From positions 13,387,001-13,451,000 of the forward strand of contig BSBM01001138.1 of assembly GCA_027924585.1 (NCBI GenBank): a stretch of DNA of 64,000 nt, written 5' to 3'. The notes under the pieces are model-generated. The model was not told where the DNA came from. It saw nothing but the letters and a program-made list of their open reading frames with translations, and did no database searches. The position numbers and the translations under genes are program-made. The stretch is from Larix kaempferi (lineage: Eukaryota; Streptophyta; Pinopsida; Pinales; Pinaceae). Below, in pieces: positions 10,973-23,130 of this stretch. The first letter of the stretch is position 1, and each line of letters begins with the position of its first letter.

Positions 10973-13900
10973 CTAATGGCCAAGAAAATCTTGCCACATG
11001 GATGCAATTTCTAACAATTCATGTATATTTGGATAATTGACCGACTCAAGCCCTAGCTGGGCATCACACGTAAAAAATTTCAACTCGTTTTTAGCCAAAT
11101 TATGCCAAATACCAATAAAAATGTGGATCATTCCCTCGATGGCAACATGTTGCCTGATTAACTGATCCACGTCATCAATCTTGATATGCTCGAGGTGCTG
11201 GATCTTCTCTTTAGCTTCCTCACATCAATGTTCAACTTGTTCTAGCATCAACTTCGGTGGACAAGTGCTTTCAATGAGGTCCATGGTAGGGAACTGCAAC
11301 TTCTCCATGATGCTATCCACAACGTACCATCTCCTTCCATAAACACCTTGTGCTTTCTGGATAGTATCTCCAACCATATCATTTAGATCATGCAAAACAC
11401 GCAACGCAGTTATGATTTTCTTCAGTTGGAAACTAGTGAGAGTAGGAATATTCTCAGGTCTCTCCTTAATGGACCTCTGCCATTCCACAATATCTTCATT
11501 GGCCTTAAAGGCCTGCTGTCTTTTAGCTACCTGTTGATCAAGAGTAACAGACATCTTCCCAAAAACAATGTGAGTCTCGTGGATATCATTCAAGGTGTGA
11601 AACAATTCAGCTAGCAGCTTACAGTGTTCATCATTGACCTGAATGGCCAAATCCTTAAACTCTAGCTGGGAAAACCCAGAGAATGCAGAGGAAGCTGCAC
11701 TTGCAGTTGCATCCTCACATTTCTTTTCTAGCACAACTATCCTTTGTGTATTGGCAGCATTTACAACTTTTGCATCATGTAATTTAACATGGAAAGAGGT
11801 ATTTTTCAACTGCAGATCTTCAAATACCTTCCTGAGATCAGTAACATAAGATTCATGTTCCTCATTGGTTTTGGCCAATTTCTCTTCAATCTCCCTATTC
11901 AGCGTTGTCACTGAATCATAGTTTGCACCTGTAAATGCACCCATGGCTACAGCGGAATCCAATTCTTCTCGTTGTATGTCATAAGACTGCTTGGTCCAAA
12001 TTATTTGATTAGGAGTAATCCACCTCGATCCCTGTTTCTCTTCTTACCTTTTCTTACCACTGACTTGGAAGCTCTATTGTAGAAGTAATCACCAACAGGG
12101 ACTACATTGTTTTCTTCAAACTCAGCTACCAATTCAGTAAATGATGAAGTCACATTTACTGTTGAAACCAATGAAGATGTCTGAGTAGTAGAAGGAGCAG
12201 GTATAGACATAGTTATTTGCGAAGTAGTTGGGGTGGAAGGGATATTTTGAATAAATGATGGTACAGAAGTTGGGGATGGAATTGAAGTGAAGGCTTCAAA
12301 AAGTGGAACTTGGATATCATCAGCTGGTAATGAAGAAGGAGGAACTGGAGTCTGCTCATCAATAGCTGGTGGTGATAAAATGAATGGAGGTGATTGCAGA
12401 GGGATAGTCAAAGACTGGATCTCTGCAATAGTAGATGGAAAAATAGGAAGTGGAACCGAGATGGATGGGAATGGAGTAGTGATGGTAGTTAGAGTATGGA
12501 AAAGTTGGGATATGGGGAATGGAGGTGTTACCCCAGATGACAAAGTTGAAAGAATTTGAATAGATGGAAGTAGAAGTGTTGAGGTTGTGGTGTCAGCAGC
12601 AGGGGTAGTTTCAAGAAACTGATGGTCTAGGACAGAATCATCCACTTCAAGAGCATTCAATAAATATGTAATTCTTTGTGAATTTTCAGTTACTTCCTCA
12701 ATCACAGGAACAGAAGAATGTACCTCATCTTCAACATCACTGTCACTATTATTGAAGGTAGGGATTTGAGATGCAGAAGTCTGAGTTTTCTGCCTTTTGG
12801 CTGGCTTGGTGACAGTCTGAGTAATTGCAACAGTCACTTTAATATCAGCAGTAAGCTTAGCAGCTGCAACTACTTGAGTGTCTAGCATCGAAGTCATGTG
12901 AGCTAACTTCTTCTTTGATTTCTGTGATGCTTGCATCAATACTTTTGATTGTTCAGCAGTCTTTACCTCTCGAGCATCTTCCATGAGACCTTTGCCTTTA
13001 TCCCCTTTATTGCAGGTCAGCATTAGTGGAGCAGGTTCTTTCTGACCTTCTTTCTCCTCTCTATCCTTTCTTGCTTGCTCAATGAGGTTTAGTTCCATTG
13101 CTCTACATCTCAAAATTGTAGTCTTAAGGTCATGTTGATACTGCATGATATGGTTCTGTTCATCTTTACTCTTATCCCTTGCGAAGACTTCATCGAAGGT
13201 ATTTACTCCCTGATAGATGGAGTCATCAGGAATTTCTTCATGAACAAATCCACCCCTCACATGGTTGTGCTTGAAATGGGCATTTAGAACACCTTTAGGA
13301 TCATGTCTTCTTTTGGTCACATAACCCAATTTTAAAGCAACAATTTTGTCACCCAACACTATAGCCCAAGTTGAATTTGGGATGGCCAATGGCCCAAGGT
13401 TCATGGGGAACTTAGGCCATGCCTTCCTCTTAGGACCACTTAGCTTTAAATACACACCATCGGTAACAGTTTGATAGGAAACCTCTTCAATGACCAATCT
13501 GTCAGGAACTATCCTGGGTAGCAGATGAACAATACTACCTCCCCAAACTCTGATATATGAGAAGGATTCACACACATACCAGTCACCAATTGTGGCAATG
13601 AAGGTTTTGGCATCAACTGAGAAAATAGGAGCCTGTTCTCTGAAGATTTTGAAGTAAATACTTCCAAAGAAGTGATCACAAATGTCATATATGAAAGGCA
13701 TATAATTGTTCTCCCATAATGCTGAATGATAAATATGGACAGGAGGATCTGATGGAGTCCAATTCCATCCCATGTTGGGATATTGGAATTCTGCACAAAA
13801 TATATCAACGACAAAAGCTGAAAAGAAGAAATGTGGCTTCTTCACAGCCGGTGCCTTCTAATATGCTTGAATGGTTGTTTTGAGTTCAAAAGACAAGATT

Positions 13901-14543
13901 GACGCCCAAGGGAACAACTCACCAGTCGTTAGAACATGATGGGCTATAGGAGCCCACTCAGCTTGAAATACAGAACAATTTGGGAGACCATAGAGTCTGC
14001 ATAGCATGGTATCCAATAGGGAATAAGGTTCTCTAAACCAGGAAACCAGGTACAAGTTATCATCCCTACAGATGAAACTGTCAGGTTTATTCATCCATGA
14101 CTTCAACATTTCGTTGAAATTGTACCTGGTCTTAGAAGATTCCATGAACTCAGCGTTAAGGGGTTGCATAGACCGTTTAAGAGAATAAACTCTGATGAAA
14201 TCCTTAGGGAGGAAGGTAGCCAATTGTGACCCTGCATTGTCATTAAATGACCGGTCTTTAGGGTTAGCATGGTCCACAATCCATTTAACCACATCATTAT
14301 AAGGCAAGATAGAGGGTCTGGCAGCAATGGCATGAAGCTTGGAATCCCTAATTTTCTCATACGCCAGCTAGTCATTCTGAATGTCTGATAGGTCATCATT
14401 ATCAAAAATTGAATAGATTTTGGACCAGTCTAGCTAATAGGTTTCAGTGATTTTATCACTAGTGTACGAGAAAATACCAAAATTTGGGTCTTTGTTCAGT
14501 AAATCCTTCTGAGCAGTTTTACAACATGTATTGCTCGACATGT
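10973..14543 (-). pseudogene. Uncharacterised multi-domain family protein, full-length but broken
   Basis: About 1.1-1.2 kb codons on the minus strand, from ATG at about 14541 (MSSNTCCKTAQKDLL) to TAG at 10973-10975 (MWQDFLGH). Order: an N-terminal globular region (SQLATFLPKDFIRVY; SWFREPYSLLDTML), a motif region with IGDWYVCESFSYIRVWGG and LLPRIVPDRLVIEE, a charged segment, a long Ser/Thr/Pro-rich linker, a predicted coiled coil (NREIEEKLAKTNEEHESY) and a conserved C-terminus. Lesions: TAG at 14434, 14368 and 13858, a frameshift near 12010-12060, and TGA at 11225. Between lesions, 614 codons stay open. The IRV-G...LP motif recurs in the paralogs at 19017-22330 and 36510-37975. The protein family is not recognised and no enzymatic motif is visible. 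Confidence 0.7.
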
Positions 14544-14825
14544 TTGAAACTAGAGGGTTTCTGATAAACGAATGAACAAAAATAAAAAAAACAATTCAAA
14601 ATATCAAAATAGTAGATAACTAAATAAGAGGAATGAGCAAAACCAACCTGTTTCAGCTGAAAGTAGCGGGTAATAGACACGGTAAAAACTTCGTAGTAAA
14701 ATTCAAGCAGCAAGGTAATTTTCGAAAGTAAAAATGACAAGGAAAAATAGGGAAAATCACATAGTTATTGCTTTTCGACGGGCCAAATCTAGACCGTAGG
14801 ATGAAAACGAATCAACGACTGAGAT
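14543..14825. promoter_or_regulatory. 5' flank of the minus-strand family gene
   Basis: AT-rich region upstream of the ATG near 14541 on the minus strand. I cannot pick out a confident TATA box. It ends where the TTGCGGG repeat cluster starts. Confidence 0.3.
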
Positions 14826-15195
14826 TAAAACTTGTGGGATGTAGGGTGAAGTTGTGGGAGTTTTATTTTGGAACTATGTACATTGTTACCCCAATCCTCA
14901 ATCCGTGATTGCGGGTCGAGGGTTGCGGGATCGCAACCTAGAAAACCAACAATAAAAAAGGTTCCCGCAATCTGCAATCTGCAAATGTCGGTTGCGGGAT
15001 GCGGGAGCACAAACAACCTTTTATAATTCAAATAATATTTCACAATCCACAATTATGGGTTGCGGGTTGCGGGGCCACACAACACACCTTATTACTTGAA
15101 CCACTTTTCTGCAATCCGCAATTAAGGGTTGCGGAACGAAAAGTTCAAAAGCTATTTACAAAGTCTTCCCGCAATATCCAATAAGCGAGATTGCA
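14825..15195. repeat. TTGCGGG/CCGCAAT inverted-repeat cluster
   Basis: Alternating GCAATCCGCAAT and GGGTTGCGGG blocks form several potential hairpins, for example around 14900-14935, 14965-15005, 15040-15075 and 15110-15135. The same motif clusters occur at 23225-23355, 38935-39055, 58580-58680 and 59680-59815, usually close to hairpin repeats. No coding function is seen. Confidence 0.7.
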
Positions 15196-15239
15196 GGATG
15201 AAAATGACTTGGTGGAAAAAATCAAAGCTTCTCGAAACT

Positions 15240-15950
15240 TCAGAAAAACAGTCAAAAAACGGACAAACTAAACTTCATTTAAATCACCCAATGTAATATC
15301 ATCCGCGGGATCAAGACAAATCGATGGTTAAAACTTAAACATGCAGGAAGGAAAATAAAGGTTGCGGGGTTTTATTTCATAAATGTTCTAAATTTTAATG
15401 TGAAAAAATGAATGTCTAAAATATTCAAGTCATTGTTAGAATAACAAGTCAATCGGCTAAGTTATAAGATATAAAAATGGTTTGTCCCGACACCCGTTTT
15501 CCAACATGAAGGATCGGTCGCCCCTTCTTTTCGTACTTAATGGTGAAAACGTTTATCCAACAATTCAACTATATCCATAATGGAGAACACAAGAAGGATC
15601 GACCGTCCCTTCTTGCAGTGTCAAAATATAATGAAAAGAATATTGGTAATAAGAAGGGTCAACCGACCCTTCTTGCAGTGTCGAACTATTATGAAAATAA
15701 TGTGGGGAATAAGAAGGGTCGGTCGACCCTTCAATTAGGAGGGAATTGTAACAATAGAACACATTGGAGAAAGAGCGACCATGCTCTTTCTCTGAGAATA
15801 TTTCCATTTTCCAGCAAAGTCTTTAAAGAAAAACATCTATAAATTTCGTTGGTAAAATGTTGATATCTATTATCCTAGGGTGACACGTGGAACAATCATA
15901 TTGTTCCATGTAGCATATTTGATTTGGAACATTGAGTATAGCAGGGCCAC
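15240..15950 (+). repeat. Hairpin-repeat subfamily A, locus 5, with leader
   Basis: A leader (GGACAAACTAAACTTCATTT, then GACAAATCGATGGTTAAAAC near 15315) precedes one unit starting near 15460. The unit has three palindromic blocks, a terminal GAGCGACCATGCTCTTTC and a tail with GTGACACGTGGAAC. The leader is shared with 23138-23275, so leader plus array move or duplicate together. Confidence 0.8.
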
Positions 15951-16039
15951 AGAGACACAAGAAGGGCTGCCATCTCCTTTTCCAACAGAGTCAGCCTGGA
16001 CCAGGCTTTGACTTACAATCCCATGCTAGCTCCAGGAGA

Positions 16040-16472
16040 AGGTGGCGTCGAGATTAGCTAGACCTTTGTCTAGGGAAACGAGCTTGGCCCTAGTGGCCAG
16101 CATTTGGTTCTGAGTAGAACCCCAGTTTCCCAGCATGTCGTCCAGAATCTTCCCCAACATATTCTTCATGAGCTAGTCTTCAATCAGGTTGTGACTGGCA
16201 AAGGAAATGCCAGTGTCAAAACCATCACGAGATCTTGGGGCACTCTGGCTCCTAGAGAAACGATTCCCCCCACCTCGACATGAAAGACCACGGGACTTGG
16301 TCATGGCGGAAGAAGCCATGAGGGACCAGAACCAGAAGTGGAGCTGAATATAAGGATGAACAAAGCCGAACCAAAGGTTCAAGGAGGCAAACTGAGTGCC
16401 ATCTATGGAGTGCATGGACTCGTTTAAATAGCGAGGAGTCTGTATGTCGTGGCTGGTGTTCGCACGAGCCAT
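16040..16472 (-). pseudogene. Possible retroelement-derived ORF fragment
   Basis: A GC-richer minus-strand segment. It reads MARANTSHDIQTPRY, then a Ser/Arg-rich stretch (GGGNRFSRSQSAPRSR) and ISFASHNLIED up to a TAG at 16173-16175. The same frame continues past the stop with KILDDMLGNWGSTQNQML and KLVSLDKGLANLDATFSW, a likely short coiled coil. The arrangement (basic Gly/Arg patch followed by coiled coil) loosely resembles the segment at 55480-56200. No family can be named with confidence. Confidence 0.3.
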
Positions 16473-17150
16473 ATTTAAGAGCAGAGAGAAGAATTGAAAG
16501 AGCCGAGGGCAGAAATGAATGCACAGAGGGCCAAGCCGCGGTCAAGCTCTACCAGGGTGGCGGACAAAGTAAATGCGAGGGTACTTGTGAGTGACAGTGT
16601 AAAGCGACAAGTGTGGGGGTGGCCAACTGTGGAGGTAGACAAATGGTAGGGCAGGTGGATGGGCGGGCATAAAAGTGTGGAGGCATGCATCATCGTGGGC
16701 AGGTCTGAGACCGGGTAGGGTATCGTGTGCAGCGTTAAGGGCGCTAGTTGAGAGGATCCCTCCCGTCGTTCTCTCTATGTGCTGGGGGGATGGCTCCATA
16801 GATCATGTTGACATCTGCAGCCAAGGGATAATGCTCCTTGAACTGAAGTTTACTTGTGGAAGTAATTGTAAATAAGTAACTTTACACATTTACATTAGTA
16901 TCATTATAGCAGCATTATACGAAAACTATTCTATTCTTTTTTTTTTCTTTTTTTTAATATAAACATTCTTTTTTTTTTAAATAGAAAAATTCTTTCCTTT
17001 TGTTTTTTTAAATCCAAACATTATTTATTTTTTCCCTTTTTCTAAATAGAATTAAATCTCATAAAAAGAATGAAAAGTGTGGTTAGTTATTATTATTTTT
17101 TGATTAAAGCCCTTCATGCTAGAAGGGAGGTATGAATATATAACCTTCAA
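16473..17150. other. Non-coding; GC-rich, then T-rich low complexity
   Basis: 16473-16880 is GC-rich without a convincing gene. 16930-17060 is poly-T/TTTAAA low-complexity sequence. The overlapping short ORFs show no recognisable domain. Confidence 0.5.
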
Positions 17151-18260
17151 ATGTGAATTTAAAATAAAAAAAAATGCAATTTTTGATTTGAAAAGTGTTC
17201 AAAATTGCAATTTTCATTTGTAATTGTTCAAAATTTTATGGTGAAAAGTTATAACATATAAAAATAGTTTGTCCTGACTTCTGTTTTCTGACAACAAGGA
17301 TCGGTCGCCCCTTCTTTTTGTAGTTAATTATGAAAACCTGTATCCAACAATTTAGATATATCCATAATGGAGAACACAAGAAGGTTCGACTGACCCTTCT
17401 TGCAGTGTCAAAATATTATGAAAAGAATATTGGTAATAAGGGTCGACGGACACTTCTTGCAGTGTCCAACTATTATGAAAATAATATGTTGAATAAGAAG
17501 GGTCGGGCGACCCTTCAATTACGAGGGAATTGTAAAAATAGAACACCTTGGAATTTATATCATATAAAAATGGTTTGTCCTGACTTTCATTTTACGACAA
17601 GAAGGATCAGTCGCCCCTTCTTTTTGTTGTTAATTGTCAAAACGCTTATCTAGGAATTCAGCTATAGCCATAATGGATAATACAATAAGGATCGACCGAC
17701 CCTTCTTGGAGTGTCGAACTATTATGAAAAGAATATTTGGAATAAGAAGGGTCGGCCGACCCTTCATTTAGGAGGGAATTGTAACAGTAGAACACCTTGA
17801 AGAAAGAGCGGCCACTCTTTCTTTGAGAATATTTCCACTTACCAGCAAAGTCTTTAAAGCAAAATATCTATAAATTTTGTTGTTAAAATGTTGATATCTA
17901 GTATCCTAGGGTGACACGTGGAATGATCATATTGTGACACATGGCATATTTGATTTGGCACACTGAGTATAGGAAAGTTACTATTTTTTATTTGATTTGG
18001 CACATTGAGTATAGCGAAGTTACTAATGTGGGTTTAACCACAACACAATTTGGAAATGAAAATTCACTCATAGTAGTTTTAAGGATTAGGCACATGCAAG
18101 ATTACCCTATAGCTGGAATGCTAATTGAAAAATTAACATGAATTTATTAATTTATGTTAATCATTTGCAGAAATAGATAAATGTTTTAATTAAATAAATT
18201 CACTTAAAACATAAAACACACACAAATCATGAGTAAAGACAAATCCAAACTGTAGATCAA
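17150..18260 (+). repeat. Hairpin-repeat subfamily A, locus 6, with AT dyad leader and long tail
   Basis: A shortened AT dyad leader (17150-17235), two units starting near 17245 and 17550, a terminal GAGCGGCCACTCTTTC near 17805, and the full tail through GTAGATCAA near 18255. The tail matches 3560-3915 and 9980-10335. This locus is independent of the 880-11804 duplication, so it shows the extent of the ancestral element. Confidence 0.85.
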
Positions 18261-19016
18261 ACTAATCAGAGGAAGGAGGTAGGATATGATTAAACATGAC
18301 AGTGCTTTGCAAAGAAAGCTAATCAGAGGCAGGGTAGCCACCTGCTCACAGTCAAAGAGATTTTTTTTGGTGATTAAAGAAGAAGATATGAACAACCCAT
18401 CAATATAGAGCTTATGATAATGAATTCTATACCGACTTTAGCAGAAAATGGTAGTGGATGCTTGAAATGAAAGCAACAAAGCATAATATTTATGACTTCT
18501 GTCCCGATACAACACTTATCCAAGCATGAAAAAGCATAACAGTATGAATTAAACAGTGAGAGAAACATTCACATAAGAGAAGAAGTAAACAGACTGTAAG
18601 ACGAATAACAAAGGAATCTCTGATAGAAAACCTTGCTCGGCCTAGCTAGATTTTATTAAAATATATCTCAGAGTTCTTAATAACACAGGGAATTCACGAG
18701 TCCAACAAAAGTTTCCAACCCTTTTTCCTTCTATTACATTGCTTACATAGATGCTCAGAGCGTTCCGGCTCGAGCTGCCTCAACAGGAAGTTGTTACAAT
18801 GTAGGTGACACCTATTCAAACAAGTTCGCCACCCTCAGGAATTAGTTACAACAAAATGACAATGCTGGTAAACCTGGCTCAATTTCCTTTTACAAAATTA
18901 CTGAGCATTTTTACTGAAAGACAACAGACTCTAACAAAATAAACAAAATGCTTCAGCGAATATTTCCTCCATGCTGCTATCCCACGATCATCGAATCTTC
19001 AGGGGTTCAATATCAG
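18260..19016. other. 3' flank of minus-strand family pseudogene
   Basis: No gene seen. It probably contains the former 3' UTR and downstream sequence of the gene ending at 19017. Confidence 0.5.
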
Positions 19017-22000
19017 CTATCCCTTCCCATATTTCTCAATGAGCCTCCATAACTCGACAGCGGGCAACTCTGAGGTGGCAAACTCCTTCATTAAGACTCA
19101 GATCTCAGTGTGGTCCCTATAAGAGTAGCTTTGCAGATGTGCACTAGCCTCCTTGAACATCATGCTTAACCCAAAATCCTTTCCCATTTTCTCCACCACT
19201 GTCTTCCCTGATAGCAACTGATCCATACCTGCAAAATTGTTGAAATGCACTTTACATCCTGCCAATTTCTTCTAATATTCTTCTTCTGTGAGCATTGTTC
19301 CATCCTCCTCCCAAAATAGAGGTAACCCTTTATTGAACAAAGGGTCAAACATGTGTTTGAAATACTTGATCTGTTATTCCATGACATCTATTTTAGCTTG
19401 AATAGCCTTTACCTGTTGGTGCTTGTGCATCACTTTTTTGGCTCCAATGATGATGGAAATCCTATCTATTACACCAGTTGTCTTGACCTTCTCCTTAGAT
19501 AAGCCATTCAAGAATTCGATGGCATTCTCAGTATACTCTACAGGTTTTTTGTTCAATTTCTCATTTGTTGTTGTCACACTATTCTTGGCTAATTTTATCA
19601 TTGCTTCCTTGTCCAAGACAAAATCGAGGAAGGGCCTCAATTTTCCTACTTCTTTAATGATGCCATCCCAGATGAACTGCCTGGCCTCTAGCAAGGAAGT
19701 CTTCCCTGTAGCTTGTCTTTCCAACTCATCATATTTACCCTACAACTCCTGGTGCTTGGCTTCCCAAACCTCCTTTTCTCTTTCTGCATTATCCTTCAGG
19801 GTTTTCAGATTCACATTCTGCTTTTTTAATCTTGTTATTTCAATGTCTTCCAGACTAGCTTCGGCTATAGCCCCTACGAGGGAGAAATAACTAGCTTCTA
19901 TGGATGGTGTGGCCATGTTTTCTACTTCTTGATCTTTCTGTTGCAGTCTCTTCTCAAGCTCTTCTACTCTGGCCTTTGATATTTTCTCACTTGCCACCAC
20001 AGTGGCTATATCTATCTGCCATTGTTTTTTCTTCGCTTCAAGCTTCAATAGCTTGGCCCTATAGTCTGTCAAGTCAGTCTGCAACTTCTCCTTCTTTTCC
20101 TCCAGTTATGTTAGCTCAAAGACTGCTACTAACTGGGTAGAGGGGATTTTCAACCCCTTTTTTAGAGATTGGATGATGTTGTCTTTTTCGTTGAGTAGGT
20201 TTTGAATGTTGGCTCTTTTATCAGGCTGGCCCTTAGTGGCCACTATGTCACCCTACAATTTCTTGATCTTTGCCTTATGAGCTTTTTTTTTCCATCTTTT
20301 CCTGCTTGAGTTGGCTAGCAACCTTACTCTTACTGACATGTAACTTTGATAGCCCAAAAGTTGTCCTCAACAGTTTAGTATAAATAACATCCCCGGTTTC
20401 TTTGTGCAACTTTATTACATCTGGGACAGGGATGTCCTCTAAATTCATCCTTAGCTCAGTGGCCTTGCTCTTGGTGTCCAAGTCCAAACTCAGGGTGTTC
20501 TGAGCGAGGCTCCTGCTAATCACTAGAGACACTTCTTTGCTTGAAATTTTCCTTAATTCAGTATATAACTTGGACTCCTCTAAGGCTGCCCGTGAGTCCG
20601 TCTTGTATTCATCTATCAACTCATCTCTAGTCTTGCTTAAGGCAGCAGGCTTAGTGGTTGCTGGTTTAAACACATACTCTTTGATCTCAAATGTTGGTAG
20701 CTTATCCACTTGTTTCTTTTTTCCTTTATGATTCCCCACTGGTACTAGCTGCTGCTCAGATTCGTTAGTTTTATGCCTCTTTGGGGCTCTCTCAACTTGC
20801 CCTTCTATGTCCATAGGGACACTATCAGCTTCCTTGCTGGAAGTTATTAATTTGATGGCCATAGGCATGGTTGCTGGAACTGATAGGACTAGGATATAAG
20901 AGCCAGGCACTGTGGGTGTGTTTCCTTATGTCAACAGGGAGGATCTCTAAGGTGTGCCTATTTCCATCTGGCTCCTGCTAGGACATTCAAATAAATGTGC
21001 AGCTTCTGCCATGCCTGGAATTTTGAAATGCACAAAATCCCTCCTGTTGCTTTCCTTCCTCCTATTGGAAATGATGTGGTGGGGATCATAGTTTAAGGGT
21101 GCTTCTGTTTTGAAACCCATCTCCTTTATCTTGCATTCGATGGCTGTAAGAGCTCCTTTGTTTTTTATTAAGAATGGACCTACAGTCCATGGAAACACAA
21201 TATCAGAGCCCTTTCTATGATCTAGAAAGTGCTCAGCTTCTGCCTTCATTTTTTGTCTGATGAATTCTAATGCAAACATTCTGGTGGTCAAGAAAACTGG
21301 TAGCACATAGGGTGCATAAGCAAACCCATAAACCCTGATGATTGTGCCATGATCTAAAAGGAACCAATCTCTGACCCTCTTCTCAGGAGAAAGCTGTAGT
21401 AACTCCTACATTTCTGGTAATACTCTAGGCAGCTTCTTTTGGAAAATGACCTGATAAACCTCAGACATGAGCTCATCATGGAACTTGGTGTAATCAGTGT
21501 ACATATCCTGAGTAAGTAGTACCTTAGGCATTTGCAAGTTTTACTCATTGAATGCTAGGAACATTTTTAGTAAGTAGGACTGAAATATGAAAATCCTTGT
21601 TTCCTGGAAATTCTTTAGCTGGGAGTGTATACTTTCAACCAAAAATTCATCAAACCTGAGGCATGCACATTGAGTAGACTAGCTTGGGTCATTTGATTCC
21701 AAGGGGCAGGTGCCTAGGACAAAAAGCAAACTTATTAGAGGTTCTGTGACATACATATATGAGTCTAGACCTAAGAATTGGCTCATCATGGCGATAACAC
21801 CTTTGGATTCTTCTGTGAATAGTCTGGCTTCAGCTGGGAAATCCTGCTCTTGTATTTGGACAGTAGGATTCAGATAGGACCTGTAGAAATTCTATTTTAC
21901 TTCAACATGGGATTGTCTAAAAAACCAGATTAGGGCTTCCTCGGTATACCCTATAGATTTATGGCAAAACTCTTTTGGGACTGAGAGGGTTTTTCTAAGG

Positions 22001-22330
22001 GTTTTGGTATCGATTTAACAAAGGATATTGGACTTGGAAGCGTCCATGATTTCCCTCTTGCTAGAAGAGTAGTTAGAAGTGCACCATTAGACAAATTCGA
22101 TAAAACTAGGGGTTTGGCCGACTGTAAACAGATGGAAATAGGACTGGTGGACACGGTGCACGTCTATACCTTGATCCCTAACCAGTTTCATCTTTTTTTT
22201 TACAGTTTCCATGGGGTCATCAGTCATCATAGTGTCGTAGAACTCTGCGTCTCTGTCTGTAAACAATGTTTATATGGGTTCTCTATCACTCAATTCAACC
22301 ATTAAATAGTTTACTGTAGAGCAGATAACC
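19017..22330 (-). pseudogene. Uncharacterised multi-domain family protein, decayed paralog
   Basis: Second member of the family at 10973-14543. In-phase reading from about 22320 (DRDAEFYDTMMTDDPME) passes TLRKTLSVPKEF, RFDEFLVESIHSQLKNF, QSYLLKMFLAFN, then DHGTIIRVYGFAYAPYVL and TRMFALEFIRQKM. It continues into a Lys-rich linker, a long coiled coil (RVEELEKRLQQKDQEVEN) and a conserved tail (NKKPVEYTENAIEFLNGL; FDPLFNKGLPLFWEEDGT), ending WRLIEKYGKG with TAG at 19017. Lesions: TAG at 19740, 20253, 20947, 21406, 21679 and 21892; TAA at 20106, 20926, 21541, 22015 and 22087; TGA at 19098; and a frameshift at the A9 run near 20283. Closest in this window to 36510-37975. Function unknown. Confidence 0.75.
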
Positions 22331-23130
22331 TACCTATTTTTTTTAGGTTGTCTTGGGCCCCTGGTTGACCTGTCTGTTTCTCCACCACTTGCTCCTATCA
22401 CTTTTGGATGCAAAATAGGAATCCATGTCTCCATGCAGGCGATTTTTTTATATTATTTATCCTTTACTATCACCCCTGCATCTCCTGCGACGTGGAAGCT
22501 TCCCTGGCCATCCATTTTCCTAATCCCTGGTGGCATCTAATCCCACCACATGTTGCCTCGAATGCTGGCCGTCAAACACTGCAACTTTTACCAACTTCGT
22601 GGATTTGGCTTGCGTTGATGTTTCATGCAAGTTATATCCGCGAACAAAACCTGGGCCATAGATCTCGGCCTCCTCAGATATGCATCGTCCAAACCCGCGA
22701 GCCTCTACCAAAAGTTTGCGGATCTGAAAGTTTGTTTGCTCCGTGCATGTCGTATTGGAGAAGTAGTTCCTGACCATTGATCTGCTCCATTGGCCATTGA
22801 TATGCTACTTAAGATGCTTGTGGGCTAAACCTCCCGCCTCTGTCTAGAACACCTCACCCTTTTTGCGCGAAGCGTGCTCATGACTGTAGATCTTCACCAC
22901 CGTCGATCTAGACTGTTTATTTGCGCAAATATGTAACTGTAGGCGGACCTCAGCAATTTAATTCTCCTTGCAAAGTTTCAGGCTTGGGATTTGATCAGTT
23001 CACCCTTGAGGTCGTCAATACCTACCCAGATGATTCTATTTTGCTCAGACCACCAAGGCTTTCTCTGTTCTTTTTAGAAATTGATCCTCCTAGTTTCATC
23101 CAAGAAAACCCTAGTGCTAACACTGACAAG
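22331..23130. other. Non-coding spacer
   Basis: No recognisable gene. The phrase TTTTATATTATTTATCCTTT near 22446 recurs near 39931, so part of this spacer belongs to a dispersed repeat. Confidence 0.5.

Larger units (their letters stand above)
5382..11804. repeat. Tandem segmental duplication, copy 2 (about 6.4 kb)
   Basis: This is the second copy of the 880-5385 segment. It is longer for two reasons: it keeps about 1.6 kb (5960-7550) that copy 1 lacks, and its hairpin array has one extra 322-bp unit. Past 11804 the gene continues without a break, so copy 2 carries the original right-hand context and copy 1 the truncated one. Confidence 0.85.

Noticed and set aside
12287-12559. Plus-strand Gly-rich ORF
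   Set aside because: Shadow of the Ser/Thr/Pro-rich linker on the minus strand.
10973-14543. Plant mobile domain (aminotransferase-like) or gag identification for the unknown family
   Set aside because: Length and coiled-coil tail are suggestive, but I see no diagnostic motif, so no name is given.
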